NCBI GenBank assembly: GCA_963853835.1
Contig: OY970824.1
Span: 46,458,227-46,522,226 of the forward strand
DNA length: 64,000 nucleotides
DNA from: Calendula officinalis
Taxonomy: Eukaryota; Streptophyta; Magnoliopsida; Asterales; Asteraceae
Reading direction: 5' to 3'
Shown here: positions 1 through 10,856 of the stretch, piece by piece
Layout: the number at the start of each line of letters is the position of its first letter
Position numbering within the stretch: the first letter of the stretch is position 1
Position numbers and translations under genes: made by a program
The notes under the pieces: generated by a model
What the model was told of the DNA's origin: nothing
Seen by the model: only the letters and a program-made list of their open reading frames with translations
Databases searched by the model: none

Positions 1-939
1 ATATGGTGAAGATTGTGTCATAAAAAAAGAGGTGATATCTGAAGCAATAAAGGTTCATGGCCTCGTATCATTGGAGCTAGTAATTATCTACATGACAAAG
101 GTATTATTGATTATAATTCTATTCGATATGTCGTTGTCAGTGGCGACAGGGTAAACTTTTGGTTAGATAACTGCTTGATCCCCAACCTTTATGTGAAAAA
201 TATAATCGTCTTTTCCGGTTAGATATGAATAATTCATGTTTGGTAAAAGAAATATGGGTGGAGGGGAATTGGGTTTGGGATTGGAGAAGAGCTTTAAGGG
301 GTGGCATTGAACAACATCAATTTCGAAGCTTGCTTGGAGACCTATCTCGAATTCAAATGGGTGATGGGTTAGACAAAATGTGTTGGCACCTTGGGGATTC
401 CTCGGATTTTACTGGTTCGCAGGCAAGATCACACATTGATTCCAAGCTTTATCCGGGCTCAAATTTGTCTACATCATGGTGTAATTCGGTCCCTTTAAAG
501 GTAAATGATTTCTTGTGGAGGTTGAATTTAGACCACCTTCCAACTCATCAAAATCTTTCCCGTAGAGGTAGAAATTGAAACCATCTCTTGCCCCTGTTGC
601 CAAAATGTTTTGGAGTCAGTGGAACATCTATTCTTCTCGTGTACCTTAGCAAGAGAAATTTGGAGTGCTATATGTCGGTGGTGTGATAAAAAACTAGGTG
701 ACATCAACTCTCTAAATGATTGGTGGCAAGGATGTGATACTATTCTGAATGTAAACCACAAGAGATTGAAGCGACGCATCATCGGGATACCTACTTGTTG
801 GTGGATTTGGAGATATAGAAATTCAATTTTATTTGATTTTGGTAGCATTCGTAAATCTGATTTAGTTGATTTGATTGTTTAATTTTCTTTTTCATGGCTA
901 ACCCACAGAAATCAGTTTAAGATTTCTTGGGACAATTAG
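1..939 (+). pseudogene. LINE (non-LTR retrotransposon) 3' coding remnant, zf-RVT region
   Basis: The translation shows the C-terminal part of a plant LINE reverse-transcriptase ORF. GDRVNFWLDN lies near 140-172. The zinc-binding reverse-transcriptase-associated region (zf-RVT) follows, with LKVNDFLWRLNLDHLPT in frame 225-578. The cysteine part CPCCQNVLESVEHLFFSC and a downstream W..CRWW segment are in another frame (about 560-882), and the typical tail FSWLTHRNQFKISWDN lies around 886-936 in a further frame. At least two frameshifts separate these pieces, so it is dead. The endonuclease and catalytic RT would lie upstream of the window. The ORF now stops at 937-939 because the next element begins there. 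The family assignment is firm from the zf-RVT signature; the subfamily is not known. Confidence 0.8.
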
Positions 940-1445
940 GGGTGTTCGTTTGGACGGTTTGGTTTTATAATAGGTGAAACCAAATAAAGTCCGGTTTTTA
1001 AAAGTTCAAACCGAACCGTCCAAACTAATTCGAAAACCAAACCGATCCAAACCAAATAACAATTTGGTTGGTTTGGTTTTATCCGTTTGGTTTTTCTAAA
1101 AGATTTTCAAAATACTACAAAACTATATAACATAAATAATATTAAGTTCGATATGTACAATTCCAAAATGATAAAACTACTTTGCACATAAAAATACGTC
1201 TAATTCATAGCTTATGACATTTATAATCATATATACGAAAATCTTGACATCAACTTTATCAAAAACTCCAAAAAGATTGGTATATATATTACTATTTGGG
1301 TTTTTTGGACAATCCGGATTTTACAACGGAAACCAAATCCAATCCGAAAACCAAAATATTAATTTGGTTCAAGTCCAAACCGATCCAAAAAACCAAATAA
1401 CCAATCCAAATAGTCTGGACTTGAACCAAATAGTGAACACCCCTA
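937..1445. mobile_element. hAT-like non-autonomous element (TIR TAGGGGTGTTC)
   Basis: The ends are inverted copies: TAGGGGTGTTC at 937-947 and GAACACCCCTA at 1435-1445, extended by AATT on both sides. The interior is rich in GGTTTGGTTT-type runs on one half and CCAAACCAA on the other, typical of short plant hAT derivatives. An open frame at 1214-1492 is only this repetitive interior. No clean 8-bp target duplication is visible, so the superfamily is inferred from the TIR and from the similar element at 9475-10045. Confidence 0.65.
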
Positions 1446-2064
1446 ATTCTGACAGTACTTTCTATCGTCTTGCGATCACCGATATCTTCTAGAAGATTTG
1501 CAAGATATTTCCGTAATCAGCGATGCACAAACTTGTGCCTTACTTGTGTCTTTCTGTGACACTGAAACTTTAGCCTTTGTACGCTTCAGGTAGCCATGAG
1601 TCTTCGGATACTCATGCTTCATCAGATGGCCTTCAGCTTCAGTGACCTTCACTAAGATTTTTGCTTAGAGAAGTTTCTGTTCAATGGTTCAGCGTTATTG
1701 TCCAATGTGCGCTGAACCTGTTACAACTATCTGATCTGTTAACCAGTATCTGATTCCGCACGGGGAACTGATCGTTGTTTCAGATAGTGATCAGATAGTG
1801 TAACTGGGTAACTAAAATCCGAACTGATCAGATGCAGTTACCCACAATCTGAGGAACTAATCCTCAGATTGGCTTATAACTATTTGCCTTTTTGTCTTCA
1901 TTAAATCCCTTCAGTGGGGGATGCTTTTCAGCGACCCAAGAGCATTTATGAAGCAAAATAAGAACATCCCTTTACCAATGTCCAACTGAATCAATGGTTT
2001 CATGTTGATTATGTATTTTTGTCGGTATCAAATTTGGTGAAAACGGCAAAACAAACTGTTGATC
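1446..2064. other. No gene recognised; degenerate repeat-like DNA
   Basis: The stretch has several short inverted runs built on CTGATC/GATCAG and CTGAGGA...TCCTCAG. It looks like non-coding repeat DNA, but no LTR, TIR or reading frame could be supported. Confidence 0.4.
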
Positions 2065-2069
2065 GGAAG

Positions 2070-2319
2070 TGTTAGGACTAGTTTTGAGCTTAAATGATAT
2101 AATTAGTGTTAATTAAACTAGCTTAGAGGTTAGGGTATAAATACCCTTGTGATGACTAATGATGTAAGCTTTCCCTCATTTGAATAGAATTACACTTTTG
2201 AAAGCTCCTTCCCTCCTCCATCTTCTCTCTCAAAACACACACCCTTTCATACACTTTGATCTTCAAATCTTCATGTATCATCATGAATTGACATGATTTC
2301 GATTGCATTAGCTCTCTCA
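2070..2319 (+). mobile_element. Solo LTR, copia group A
   Basis: A 250-bp LTR beginning TGTTAGGACTAG and ending CTCTCTCA, closely similar to the LTRs at 4049-4299 and 10601-10851. The sequence GGAAG occurs directly before it (2065-2069) and after it (2320-2324): a perfect 5-bp target duplication. No primer-binding site or polypurine tract adjoins it, so it is a solo LTR left by LTR-LTR recombination. It retains the TATA-like GGTATAAATACC. Confidence 0.92.
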
Positions 2320-2324
2320 GGAAG

Positions 2325-2564
2325 CTGTCATGAAAGGCGGTTGACATAATTTTTTTTGAACAGCAAAAAGAAGGCAACATATCGAGCTTCGGCAAAGTCA
2401 TTACCCTTCCGAAGACCTCCACGAAAGAAGGCAACCAAGTCGTTGTAGTATAGTGGTTGACACATGATACTTGCAGCCGAGGAAGAATAAACGTTTTCGT
2501 TAGGCAATAAGTGACAGACTTTGAATCTTTCTTTACTTGTTAAAATAATGTCGGACCCAAACAC
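2325..2564 (-). pseudogene. Possible host-gene exon fragment (unrecognised)
   Basis: An open frame of about 78 codons on the minus strand contains MCQPLYYNDLVAFFRGGLRK. The residue mix (Y, W, F, G, C) is not like translated AT-rich repeat. A second overlapping frame is also open. It abuts the solo LTR at 2070-2319, which may have cut it. I do not recognise the protein and it could be chance. Confidence 0.25.
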
Positions 2565-4043
2565 TAGTTATCTCATTTAATAAAGTGAAATGACTCATTT
2601 ACCCCTACTTTTATTTTTGAATATCATTAAACTCACTTTAATTATAATATGTGAGACTCATCACTCACTAACTATCCAATTTAATCTTCATTATAATCTT
2701 TTGCCTTAAAAAACGTAAAACCAGAATTGTTTCCTATTATTTGTTCTTACCCATCTTCCTACTCACGAGATTAAAATAAGGGTCCTGATTTATACAAGGA
2801 TGACTTTTATTTGCTACAAGGAAAATTAAAATCAAATGACCATTTTCCCCTTTAATTGTCAATATAACTTAAATATTGACAACTCTTTTTTTGATTCTTT
2901 CCGCTAATTTGTTTTGGATTTTGGGTCAAACTGGCTGCAATTTTGCGGGGATGTATTGGTTTTGTATGGACTGTTTTGGTTCTATTTCTACCACATATAT
3001 AACGGAGCTAAGCAAAATAATGATATGATGACATGTCCATTCCTTAAATTTCTATTGGTCTAATATGATGATGTGTAATGCTGAGTCAAAAGGTTCAATA
3101 ATCATTTGGTTTTAATTCCTAATTTTGTGCACTAATTTGTAATGAAACTTCTTATTAATATGGTCGTGAATAACAATTTATTTGAAGTGGAGATCAGGAA
3201 CAAATCTAATTTAAATCATAATTGTAAGAAAAAACAATGAATTTGATCAAAAACAATAGTTGATCACGCAGGTGCTCGATTTTTGCCAAACACATAAATC
3301 AATTACTAAAAGTTAATCAAAGAAGTTTTTGTCACACCAATTACACTATCCAATTTCATATAAGTCTCTGCCTAAATTAATATCAACAAACTAAAAAATC
3401 CTAAGTTACAAATTAAAGATATCTTTACGGTATACATGAAAGATACTTGTTGCGACCAAGATGGAAACTACACTAACTTAACAAAACAAATATCATATAC
3501 AAATAAGTTTTGTTCCGTCTATAATTTTATGTAGCATTTTTTCATGTATAAAAAAACAGTGTTTATCATTTCAATAATACTAGATACTATATTATTTCTT
3601 AAGTTTTTTTTTTATTATTTTCCAATTTATTTTTCGAAGCTAGCCTGCCCATTCGGACGGGCTATGAAGTTAGTTTGCTAATATAATTTTAAGCTTTTTT
3701 ATTTAAAAAAAGAGAAGAAAATAGAATGAAAATACAATAATGATTAAAACATATTAATATGTTAATGAATACAAAATGCAGAAGAATAAAGAATATATTT
3801 TTAAAACGCATCAGCTGCTGCAAATTACTAGTACTAAAGTGTTGTTTGATAGGAATAAAATGATTAAGTGCTGAATGATTCGACGGTCTAAATGATTAAG
3901 AGGTTTTGTATAAAACTTGTTTTGAATGTGAGAAACTTTTTTATAAGAATTTTAACTGCTTAATGATTCAACATATGTTCTAAGTAAAAATGATTTAGTA
4001 GTTTTTTGCTGTACCATTCTAAATATACTTCATTCAGAGGCGT
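2565..4043. other. AT-rich intergenic DNA with a Stowaway-like remnant
   Basis: Positions about 2577-2725 resemble (in reverse orientation) the interior of the Stowaway-type elements at 12924-13212 and 15901-16210, including the GAGACTCAT...CACTAACTATCC block, but the terminal repeats are not preserved. Otherwise no coding signal is seen. From about 3836 the motif GATTAAGTGCTGAATGATT begins; a matching inverted copy lies at 10857-10925, beyond element A1. Confidence 0.45.
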
Positions 4044-4048
4044 AAAAC

Positions 4049-4299
4049 TGTTAGGACTAGTTTTGAGCTTAAATGATGTAATTAGCCTTAATTAAACTAG
4101 TTTAGAGGTTATGGTATAAATACCCTCGTGATGACTAATGATGTAAGCTTTCCCACACTTTTATTGCATTTATCATTTTGAAAGCTATCTTCTTCCCTCC
4201 ATTCTCTCTCAAGAACACACACTAAAACACACACTTGATTCTTCAACTTTGATCAAATCACCATGGATTAGCTTGATTTCGATTGCATTAGCTCTCTCA
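4049..4299 (+). repeat. 5' LTR of A1
   Basis: Begins TGTTAGGACTAG, ends TCTCTCA. It contains a palindromic TATA-like box GGTATAAATACC at 4113-4124 and a CT/AC-rich downstream part, the expected U3-R-U5 layout of a pol II promoter LTR. Confidence 0.93.
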
Positions 4300-4301
4300 A
4301 T

Positions 4302-4313
4302 TGGTATCAGAGC
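4302..4313 (+). other. Primer-binding site, initiator tRNA-Met
   Basis: TGGTATCAGAGC follows the LTR after two bases and is complementary to the 3' end of plant initiator tRNA-Met, the usual primer of Ty1/copia reverse transcription. Confidence 0.93.
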
Positions 4314-5608
4314 ACAATCCTTCTAAGAACAGATCCAAATTCGTGATGATTTGATCCAGACCTAAGTTTTTAAAATTTTTTGAAAAAGAGATGTGAAATT
4401 TAATTGTCAAAATTTTTGTTAGAAATTGATGTTTTGATTGGATATTCGTGTTTCTCCATTGATTCTAAGCACAATAGAATCAAATTTCAATCCAATCCAT
4501 CAAGCTCTCAATTTGAAGATTTTTGTGAAAAATATGAAAACTCAAAATTTTGAGTAACATCAAAATCGAAGGCTGATTTGATCCGTTTTTAACTGTTTGA
4601 TTGTATCAAACTGTTAGAAAAGTGATTTCTAACGTTTTGTGATTTGAATCACTGGATTTGGTTAAGAATTCAGCAAAATTGAATCAAAATTGTAAGTTTT
4701 TTTTAAAGTGACGTACCTGTTGAAGACTTCGACATCAAGAACAAGTTCGGCTTCAACTCAGGACCGAACTCAAAGTGTTCGGCTCATCCTCACTTCGGCC
4801 ATCAGGTGTTCGGCTCGTCAGGTGTTCGGCTCGGACTTCGATCGATCTCGGCTAGTCAGGTGTTCGGCTCGGCTTATTGAAAGTGTTCGGGTCTCACAAA
4901 AATCAAAAGAGTTCGGCCATCAAAAACGATCAAAGAACATCCATTTTGTTTCTCGATTGATCTCGGCTTCTCAATCAACAATCAATTACAATTGATTCCG
5001 ACTACAGTCGATTCCAATTACAATTGCTTGATTCCGACTTCAATTCATCTTCTTGACCTCGACTGAAATTGGATCTTGATCTCACCTCTGCTCTGCTCGC
5101 CAAATACCAGTCGCCCAACAAAGATACATCTCGACCCAATTAGTTTCCAGCCCAAATCAACTATTTCAGCCCAAATCTGAATTTCAGCCCAATATTAAAT
5201 TCACATTAAATCCAAATCTATATTACTGAATTTACTGCTATCTCGACTTAGATATTAAAGCCCAAAATTTGTAGACATTCTTTTTAACCCGAAAACCATT
5301 TAAACCCAAACCCAAACTTGATCAATTTTTAAATCAAATTTTTAAACACTTTTAATTTTTAAACACTTTTAATTTTTAAATCTATTTTGAATTTCTTAAG
5401 TTCTCAACTTTTTAAACACTTTTAATTTTTACATTTTTTTTTTTGAGATCTTAAGAGAAAAAATTACACTGTTTCAACACGAGAAATTTAACCCAAAACT
5501 GAAAATTTTTACACTTCTCGGCTCAAACTTTTACATTTTTTTTTTAAAAAACACCGAGACTTTCTACATATCAACCCGAGAATTCAATCAATCCTAATAA
5601 TCACAAAA
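4314..5608 (+). other. Long untranslated leader of A1 with TTCGG repeats
   Basis: About 1.3 kb separate the primer site from the first candidate ATG. From 4740 to 4930 the motif GTTCGGCTC / ACTTCGGCC recurs at least eight times; the same type of array occurs at the same place in M1, C1 and RT3. Downstream it is AT-rich with TTTTTAAACACTTTTAA runs. No coding function is supported. Confidence 0.7.
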
Positions 5609-7614
5609 ATGGAAAAACCTGCACTAGATTTTGATGATATGGAAAAAGACCTTCAAGAAGTACTACATTCTAGGTCACTCATTTCAAACTATCAGAAGAA
5701 ATGGTACTCAAAACCTACAAACAACAATCTGAAATCTTCATCAAACTTTAAACCTGCTCCATCTGCTACAATCTCAACTGAAAAGCCAATCATCACACCT
5801 TTGGATGCTACAAAGAAATCAATCGTTCGTGATTCAGAGTATTTTAAACGTAAGATGTTGATGGCTAAACAAATTGAGACTGGAAAAGTGTTAGCTTGAG
5901 ATGAAGAACAAGTAGCAAATCTGAGTTGTATGCCAAAAGAAAATGCTGAGGTTTCTGATAGATTCAATGACAAGGCTAACAAGGAAAATGAGGTACTCAG
6001 TTCTCTCTTGTCAAATCTGATAATTCCATCGGTCCTGATACTTGTTTTGTTAAAACTCAGATATCTGAAGTTGATTCTTTAAAACAAAAATGTTTAAATG
6101 AACAAAATTTAAATAATCAATTTCAAAAACGTTTAAATGATTTGCAAAATGAAAATGAACAACTTGTTCAACAAATTAAACAAATTAAAAATTTCAAACA
6201 AGAGAATCTGGATTTACAAACTCAAGTATCAGAATTGACGGCTAGGCATGATCACAATCACAAACAATACACTAAGACATGGTATGCATATCAAGGTACT
6301 AAAAATTGTTTGGAACGTAAACAACAAGAATTTGACGAAAATGAAAATCAGTTTAAATCTTTAAACTCTCAAATTAAAGAATTAACTGAAAATCTTCATG
6401 AACAAAAAATAATTTCATTAAATGAAATGAAAACCAAACATAATATCATACAGACACTCAAAAATGAAAACCATAAATTGAATTCCAATATCAAACGTCT
6501 TGAAGAATTGATTGTTCAAAGAGGACAGATGCCAGGTGATGTGGTTCTTCAACAAACAACAGAACTAAAGATTTATGTGCCAAATCTAATTCTAGAAAAG
6601 AAAATTTGTCAATTGGAAACTGGCATTGCTGAAACACATCAGGCTTTTGATAAAGAAAAATCTGTTTGGCAAACTAAAATTTATGAATTAGAAAGTAAAA
6701 ATGAAGAAACCCATAAATCTTTTGATGAAGAGAAATTAAAGTTAACAATACAAATTCAAAATTTAGAAGCTTCTTTAATTTCTCTACAAAAACCTGTTAC
6801 CAAACTTGAGTCACCCATTTCTAGTACTTCCACAAGTGGTTGTTCACTTTGCACCAAAGTTCCAAAATCACATAACCCTGTTGGAGATAGCGGAAGTCAT
6901 CAGTTTAAGGGATCTAAATCGTCTCATTTTCAGAAGCTTAAGAAGCCTAGTGCATCCATGAACTTAGATTCTCCTTTTAGTGCAAAGTCTAAATGCAATA
7001 ACTCTAGAATGTTTTCTCCTGTAATGGCATATCGGGATTTATATACAATCAAACAATCTCAGATTAATAGAGGAAATTCAAAACCTAAACCGAATTCAAA
7101 AGTAAGTTCATCTACCAAACCTAAGTCTAGGAGATTCAGGGTTCCACCAAACTCTGATAAGAAATTGAATGCTCTCAAAAAAGTTATTAGAGGAAATTCC
7201 GCACCTAAAACTCCAAATAAATTAGGTTCCTCTTCTAGACTTACACATTCTCAGATGGATAAGACTAAACCATCAACCGTGTTGAAACATTCTATTCCTT
7301 CAAAGAAAATCTTTTCCAAAACTAAATCTTTAAGATACTCAAGAAAAGATTTACTTTCATTGGCACCAATAACTATTTTTAAACAAGTGCCACAAACACC
7401 TCCTAAAACACCAACGATCTTAAAAGCACAATGGGTTCCTAAAACTCCAATTTCTCAAATAATTCCTCGAAAATTATTTGTAAGTGAAACATCAAGTTTC
7501 AGTTTTTCATGGAATTCCAAATCTGTAAATCAAATTGATACAACTTATAGATGGTTTCACGCCAACACTAACACCATCGGATCCAAAACAAAATGGGTAC
7601 CAAAAGTTGTTTGA
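5609..7614 (+). pseudogene. Gag-derived coiled-coil protein, broken
   Basis: The first part (5609-5899) aligns with the region flanking the zinc knuckle of C1 Gag: PTNNN-SSS-F near the start, TPLDATKK, then YFKRKMLMAKQIE. The CCHC knuckle (CYNC...GHF...C in C1) between them is missing, and so is the capsid-like N-terminus. A stop follows (TGA, 5897-5899) and a one-base loss lies near 6017. From 6142 the frame is open for 490 codons: heptad-rich coiled coil (residues 1-225) rich in E, K, Q, L, N, then a Ser/Lys/Pro-rich basic tail ending in KWVPK, the motif next to the Gag-Pol boundary. This is a remnant of the same mini-Gag seen intact at 50059-50913. It probably made a structural protein; activity is unknown. 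Confidence 0.75.
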
Positions 7615-7770
7615 TGTGTTTTGCAGGAGTAGGACTTATACACAATTCAGTGTATAACTCGCTTTTCACCGGAAAATGGCTTACGCACACGTCAGTGTAT
7701 AACACGCGCTTCATAAAATGGCTTTCAAGTACATCTGCTTGAAACCTGTTCTTCATCGATATCATTGGTT

Positions 7771-7885
7771 GAGGGGGAGAATTTCTATCTTCACTTGTCA
7801 AGGGGGAGAAAATAGACATTCTTATGTCAAGGGGGAGCATAACTGCTTTATGATTTTTTTGAAAAACAACCGTCGAGGGGGAGCA
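7771..7885 (+). repeat. Cluster of four polypurine-tract-like GGGGGAG motifs
   Basis: TTGAGGGGGAGA, TCAAGGGGGAGA, TCAAGGGGGAGC and CGAGGGGGAGC occur within 115 bp, just after the coding part. A further copy is at about 9301-9307 and the true tract precedes the 3' LTR. The same clusters are present in RT3, E, M1 and C1. Confidence 0.75.
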
Positions 7886-7962
7886 TCCTTTTTATAATCA
7901 CTAAATACTGTTTCAATACTCCTTTCAATTTTTTTTTAAATTATCAATATGGGGTATCAATT

Positions 7963-9062
7963 TTTGTAATATCCGTAAACGATCTCATTACCAATATCAA
8001 TTTGTACTGATTGCATCTGTTTATTACAAATTTTCTTATTCTATCTTGATAATAATTTTTTTTTACCTCAAACAATTCTTCAACCTCTTACTAACTTACA
8101 ATCACACAAGGTTATCAATATTGGGTATTAGCTTTTGTAATATCTGTAAACGATCTCTTTACCAGTCTCGGTTGGTACTGATTGCATCTGTTTATTACAA
8201 ATTCTCTTATTTCTCATTGCTACCTTTGTGTTCCTTCATTGTCAAAACTTCTCAATTGTAAATCAATTTTTCTCCTTTTACATACAATTTTCATTTTCTG
8301 AATCAATTACAAATATTTTTTTCTCTCATATTGAGTTGTTGACATCACATTCTCATCAATTCTTTATTAATCAGTGATGCTCAACATTCCAAAAATTTTT
8401 ATCTCACTTTGTGCTCACAATGATGTGTTCACAACGTAGGATACAAATTTTTGTCATATTCGTAAACGATCTCTTTACTAGTCTCGATTAGTAACGATTG
8501 CATCTGTTTATGACAAATTTTCGTCTCGTACGTTGTGGCTCTATTTTTCAAAACCCTGATTTTGCACATCAATTTTTCATTTTTTAAATGACTTGTTTGC
8601 AACACTCAACACAATTTGCTGTTAAATTCGTCGATCTCTTTACTGATTTCAATCAGTACTTATTGCATCTGTTTTTAACACCATCTTGGATTGATTGTTC
8701 TTACTATTTTTCAAACGATTTTCATTCTTAAAAGATCAATGGAGAAATCATTTTTCCTCTTCTCCAAAATGTTCAGATTCAATTCTGACTTTCTCATATT
8801 CTCACACACACAAAATCGTTTTTAATGCACTGTTAGATCATTGATCTTTGTATATCCGTCGATCTCTTCTCTGCACACGCTCAGAGAAGATTGCATCTTT
8901 GTAAGTGGTATACTTCACTGATCTTTGATTTAACCACACAAATTGATTTATTTTAAATCCCAAATATTTGATTAAAAATGTCTCTAATCATCGTGTTTGT
9001 CATATCCGTAAACGATCTCTTTACTGATGTTTTTCAGTAAAGATTGCATCTGTTTATGACTT
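7963..9062 (+). repeat. Array of six covarying hairpin modules (A1)
   Basis: Units lie at 7963-8030, 8134-8201, 8450-8517, 8620-8680, about 8849-8914 and 8996-9062. Each has an outer stem, a fixed 5' segment TCCGTAAACGATCTC (or short form TTCGTCGATCTC), an inner stem-loop, a fixed 3' segment GATTGCATCTGTTTA, and the outer stem partner. Outer pairs seen: TTTGTAATA/TATTACAAA, TTTGTCATA/TATGACAAA, TGTTAAA/TTTAACA. Inner pairs seen: TACCA/TGGTA, TTACTA/TAGTAA, TACTGATT/AATCAGTA, CTTCTCTG/CAGAGAAG, CTTTACTGA/TCAGTAAAG. Stems vary by compensating changes and loops stay constant, which points to selected RNA structure. Function unknown. Confidence 0.85.
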
Positions 9063-9474
9063 CACGTGATTATTGACACTGCTATTCTTCATTTTCAAAT
9101 ATTTTTCTCCAACATTCTTGGATAAAATCAATTTGTCTCTGGTTCCTTCATGAGTACTGCATGTTAGTGGTTCTCGATTCCGAAACCCGCAAATATCAAA
9201 ATCTTGGCTCTCGTATTACACCGACACACAATTTCCTCTCTTCGATTACTCAAGGCAAACATTCAGTATTATCATGAGGACCATGGTCATGATCCTCATG
9301 AGGGGGAGAAAAGAGCAAGAAATAGTGCAAGTACCGGGTTTATAACTGAACAAAGAAGAAATTTCATGTTGTATGTACTCAGATCAAATGCAAAATCAAG
9401 TGAGAATCAATATATTAAACAGAAAATCAAGTGAAGAAGAATTCTGAAATCTCTCTCAAAATCTCAACCACAAT

Positions 9475-10045
9475 TAGGGATGTGTTCGGTTCCGGAACCG
9501 GACCGAACCGGACCGGAACCGGTAAACCCGGTAACCGAAAAAAGGAAATTTCAAGGACCGAGAACCGGACAAGTTAAACCGGTTCCGGGCCCGGTCCGGT
9601 TCCGGGTCGGTTCGGTCTTCAAGCGGGTTTAGAACCGGTAAACCCGGTTTTTGTGTTTGCCATCCGATTATACATTTTCGGTGCATATTTTCATCTTAAA
9701 ATATATAACTTAAATATTTTAGCGTACTTTTAATAAAAGTATGATGTTTGCGGGGGTTCACGGGCTGTTTCAAGTAAAATATGTTTCTATTAAAAGCCTA
9801 TATACCTATTATTTCAACATATATATATGAAAACTCGTAAGTCTATATACCTATTTAAATGCCGGTTCCAAACCCGAAAAAACCGGAACCGAACCGGGAC
9901 CGGAACCGGTAAACCCGGTTTGTTAATTTTTATCAAATCTAAGAACCGGGAACCGGACCGGTTAAACCGGTTCCGGTTCAGTTCGGTGCCGGTTCCGGTT
10001 CGGTCCCGGTTCGGTTCCGGTTTTCCGGTTTTATACACACCCCTA
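9475..10045. mobile_element. hAT-like non-autonomous element nested in A1
   Basis: Terminal repeats TAGGGATGTG (9475) and CACACCCCTA (10036-10045). The flanks are AACCACAAT (9466-9474) and AACCACAT (10046-10053), an 8-bp duplication with one extra A on the left. The related copy at about 17228-17245 reads CTCAACCACATCTATCC without the insertion and acts as an empty site. The interior is a dense run of CCGGTTCCGG/CCGGAACCGG; the open frames in it are by-products of that repeat. Confidence 0.88.
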
Positions 10046-10586
10046 AACCACATCTATCCAAAACTTTAACTATACAAATCATTCTTTCTAACATTCGAAA
10101 CAATCACATATTCAGATCTTAACTGTACAAATCATGCTTTCTAAAAACACAAAATTACAACCGATTCAATTCAAAACTTAACCGTTCAAATCATTATTAC
10201 CAAAACAAACACACACATCTAAAAACTTAAACTTTCAAATCATTCTTTTTAAAATTCAAAACATCATTATCCTAACCTCATAAAAAACCTCTACTACAAA
10301 ATCTCCAATATCTGAAAATCTCGGACAAATCCTTACTAAACTGATATTCCATATCTAGAACTTTCAATAGTAAACCAGTTTTAGGACTTTCTTACACCAA
10401 CAAATTCAACGAAAAACAAATAAATAAATTCCGTTGAGTGTTTGAAATCTCAATTTCTTCTCAAGCTAATCAGATGTAAACATTGAAGAGCAAAACATTT
10501 TAAAGCACATCTGAGAGTAAACGAATTTCGTAACGGTCTAAAAGAAGAAATTGAAGAAGGAAGACTGGGATGAAGGGCTAAAGCTA

Positions 10587-10600
10587 AAAAAGGGGGAGAT
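10587..10600 (+). other. Polypurine tract of A1
   Basis: AAAAAGGGGGAGAT abuts the 3' LTR, the standard site of plus-strand DNA priming. Confidence 0.9.
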
Positions 10601-10851
10601 TGTTAGGACTAGTTTTGAGCTTAAATGATGTAATTAGCCTTAATTAAACTAGTTTAGAGGTTAGGGTATAAATACCCTTGTGATGACTAATGATGTAAGC
10701 TTTCCCACACTTTTATTGCATTTATCATTTTGAAAGCTATCTTCTTTCCTCCATTCTCTCTCAAGAACACACACTAAAACACACATTTGATTCTTCAACT
10801 TTGATCAAATCACCATGGATTAGCTTGATTTCGATTGTATTAGCTCTCTCA
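10601..10851 (+). repeat. 3' LTR of A1
   Basis: 251 bp, TGTTAGGACTAG...TCTCTCA. Differences from the 5' copy include TTAGGG for TTATGG and GTATTAG for GCATTAG near the end. AAAAC follows at 10852-10856. Confidence 0.93.
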
Positions 10852-10856
10852 AAAAC

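Larger units (their letters stand above)
4049..10851 (+). mobile_element. Complete non-autonomous Ty1/copia-type LTR element (A1)
   Basis: LTRs of 251 bp at 4049-4299 and 10601-10851 differ at about five positions. AAAAC flanks the element at 4044-4048 and 10852-10856. Order: LTR, tRNA-Met primer site, long leader with TTCGG repeats, broken coiled-coil ORF, a cluster of GGGGGAG tracts, an array of hairpin modules, a nested hAT-like element, polypurine tract, LTR. No protease, integrase, reverse transcriptase or RNase H is present, so its mobility must have depended on enzymes from another copia element such as C1 (28551-40835). Confidence 0.95.

Noticed and set aside
7963..9062. CRISPR array or satellite
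   Set aside because: Spacing is irregular, spacers are themselves conserved between elements, and the repeats are hairpins within a plant retroelement.
7963..9062. Hammerhead ribozymes as in plant retrozymes
   Set aside because: The conserved CTGATGA and GAAA core could not be found in the modules.
9827..10069. Open frames on both strands rich in Arg/Thr/Pro
   Set aside because: They are translations of CCGGTTCCGG-type repeats inside a hAT-like element.
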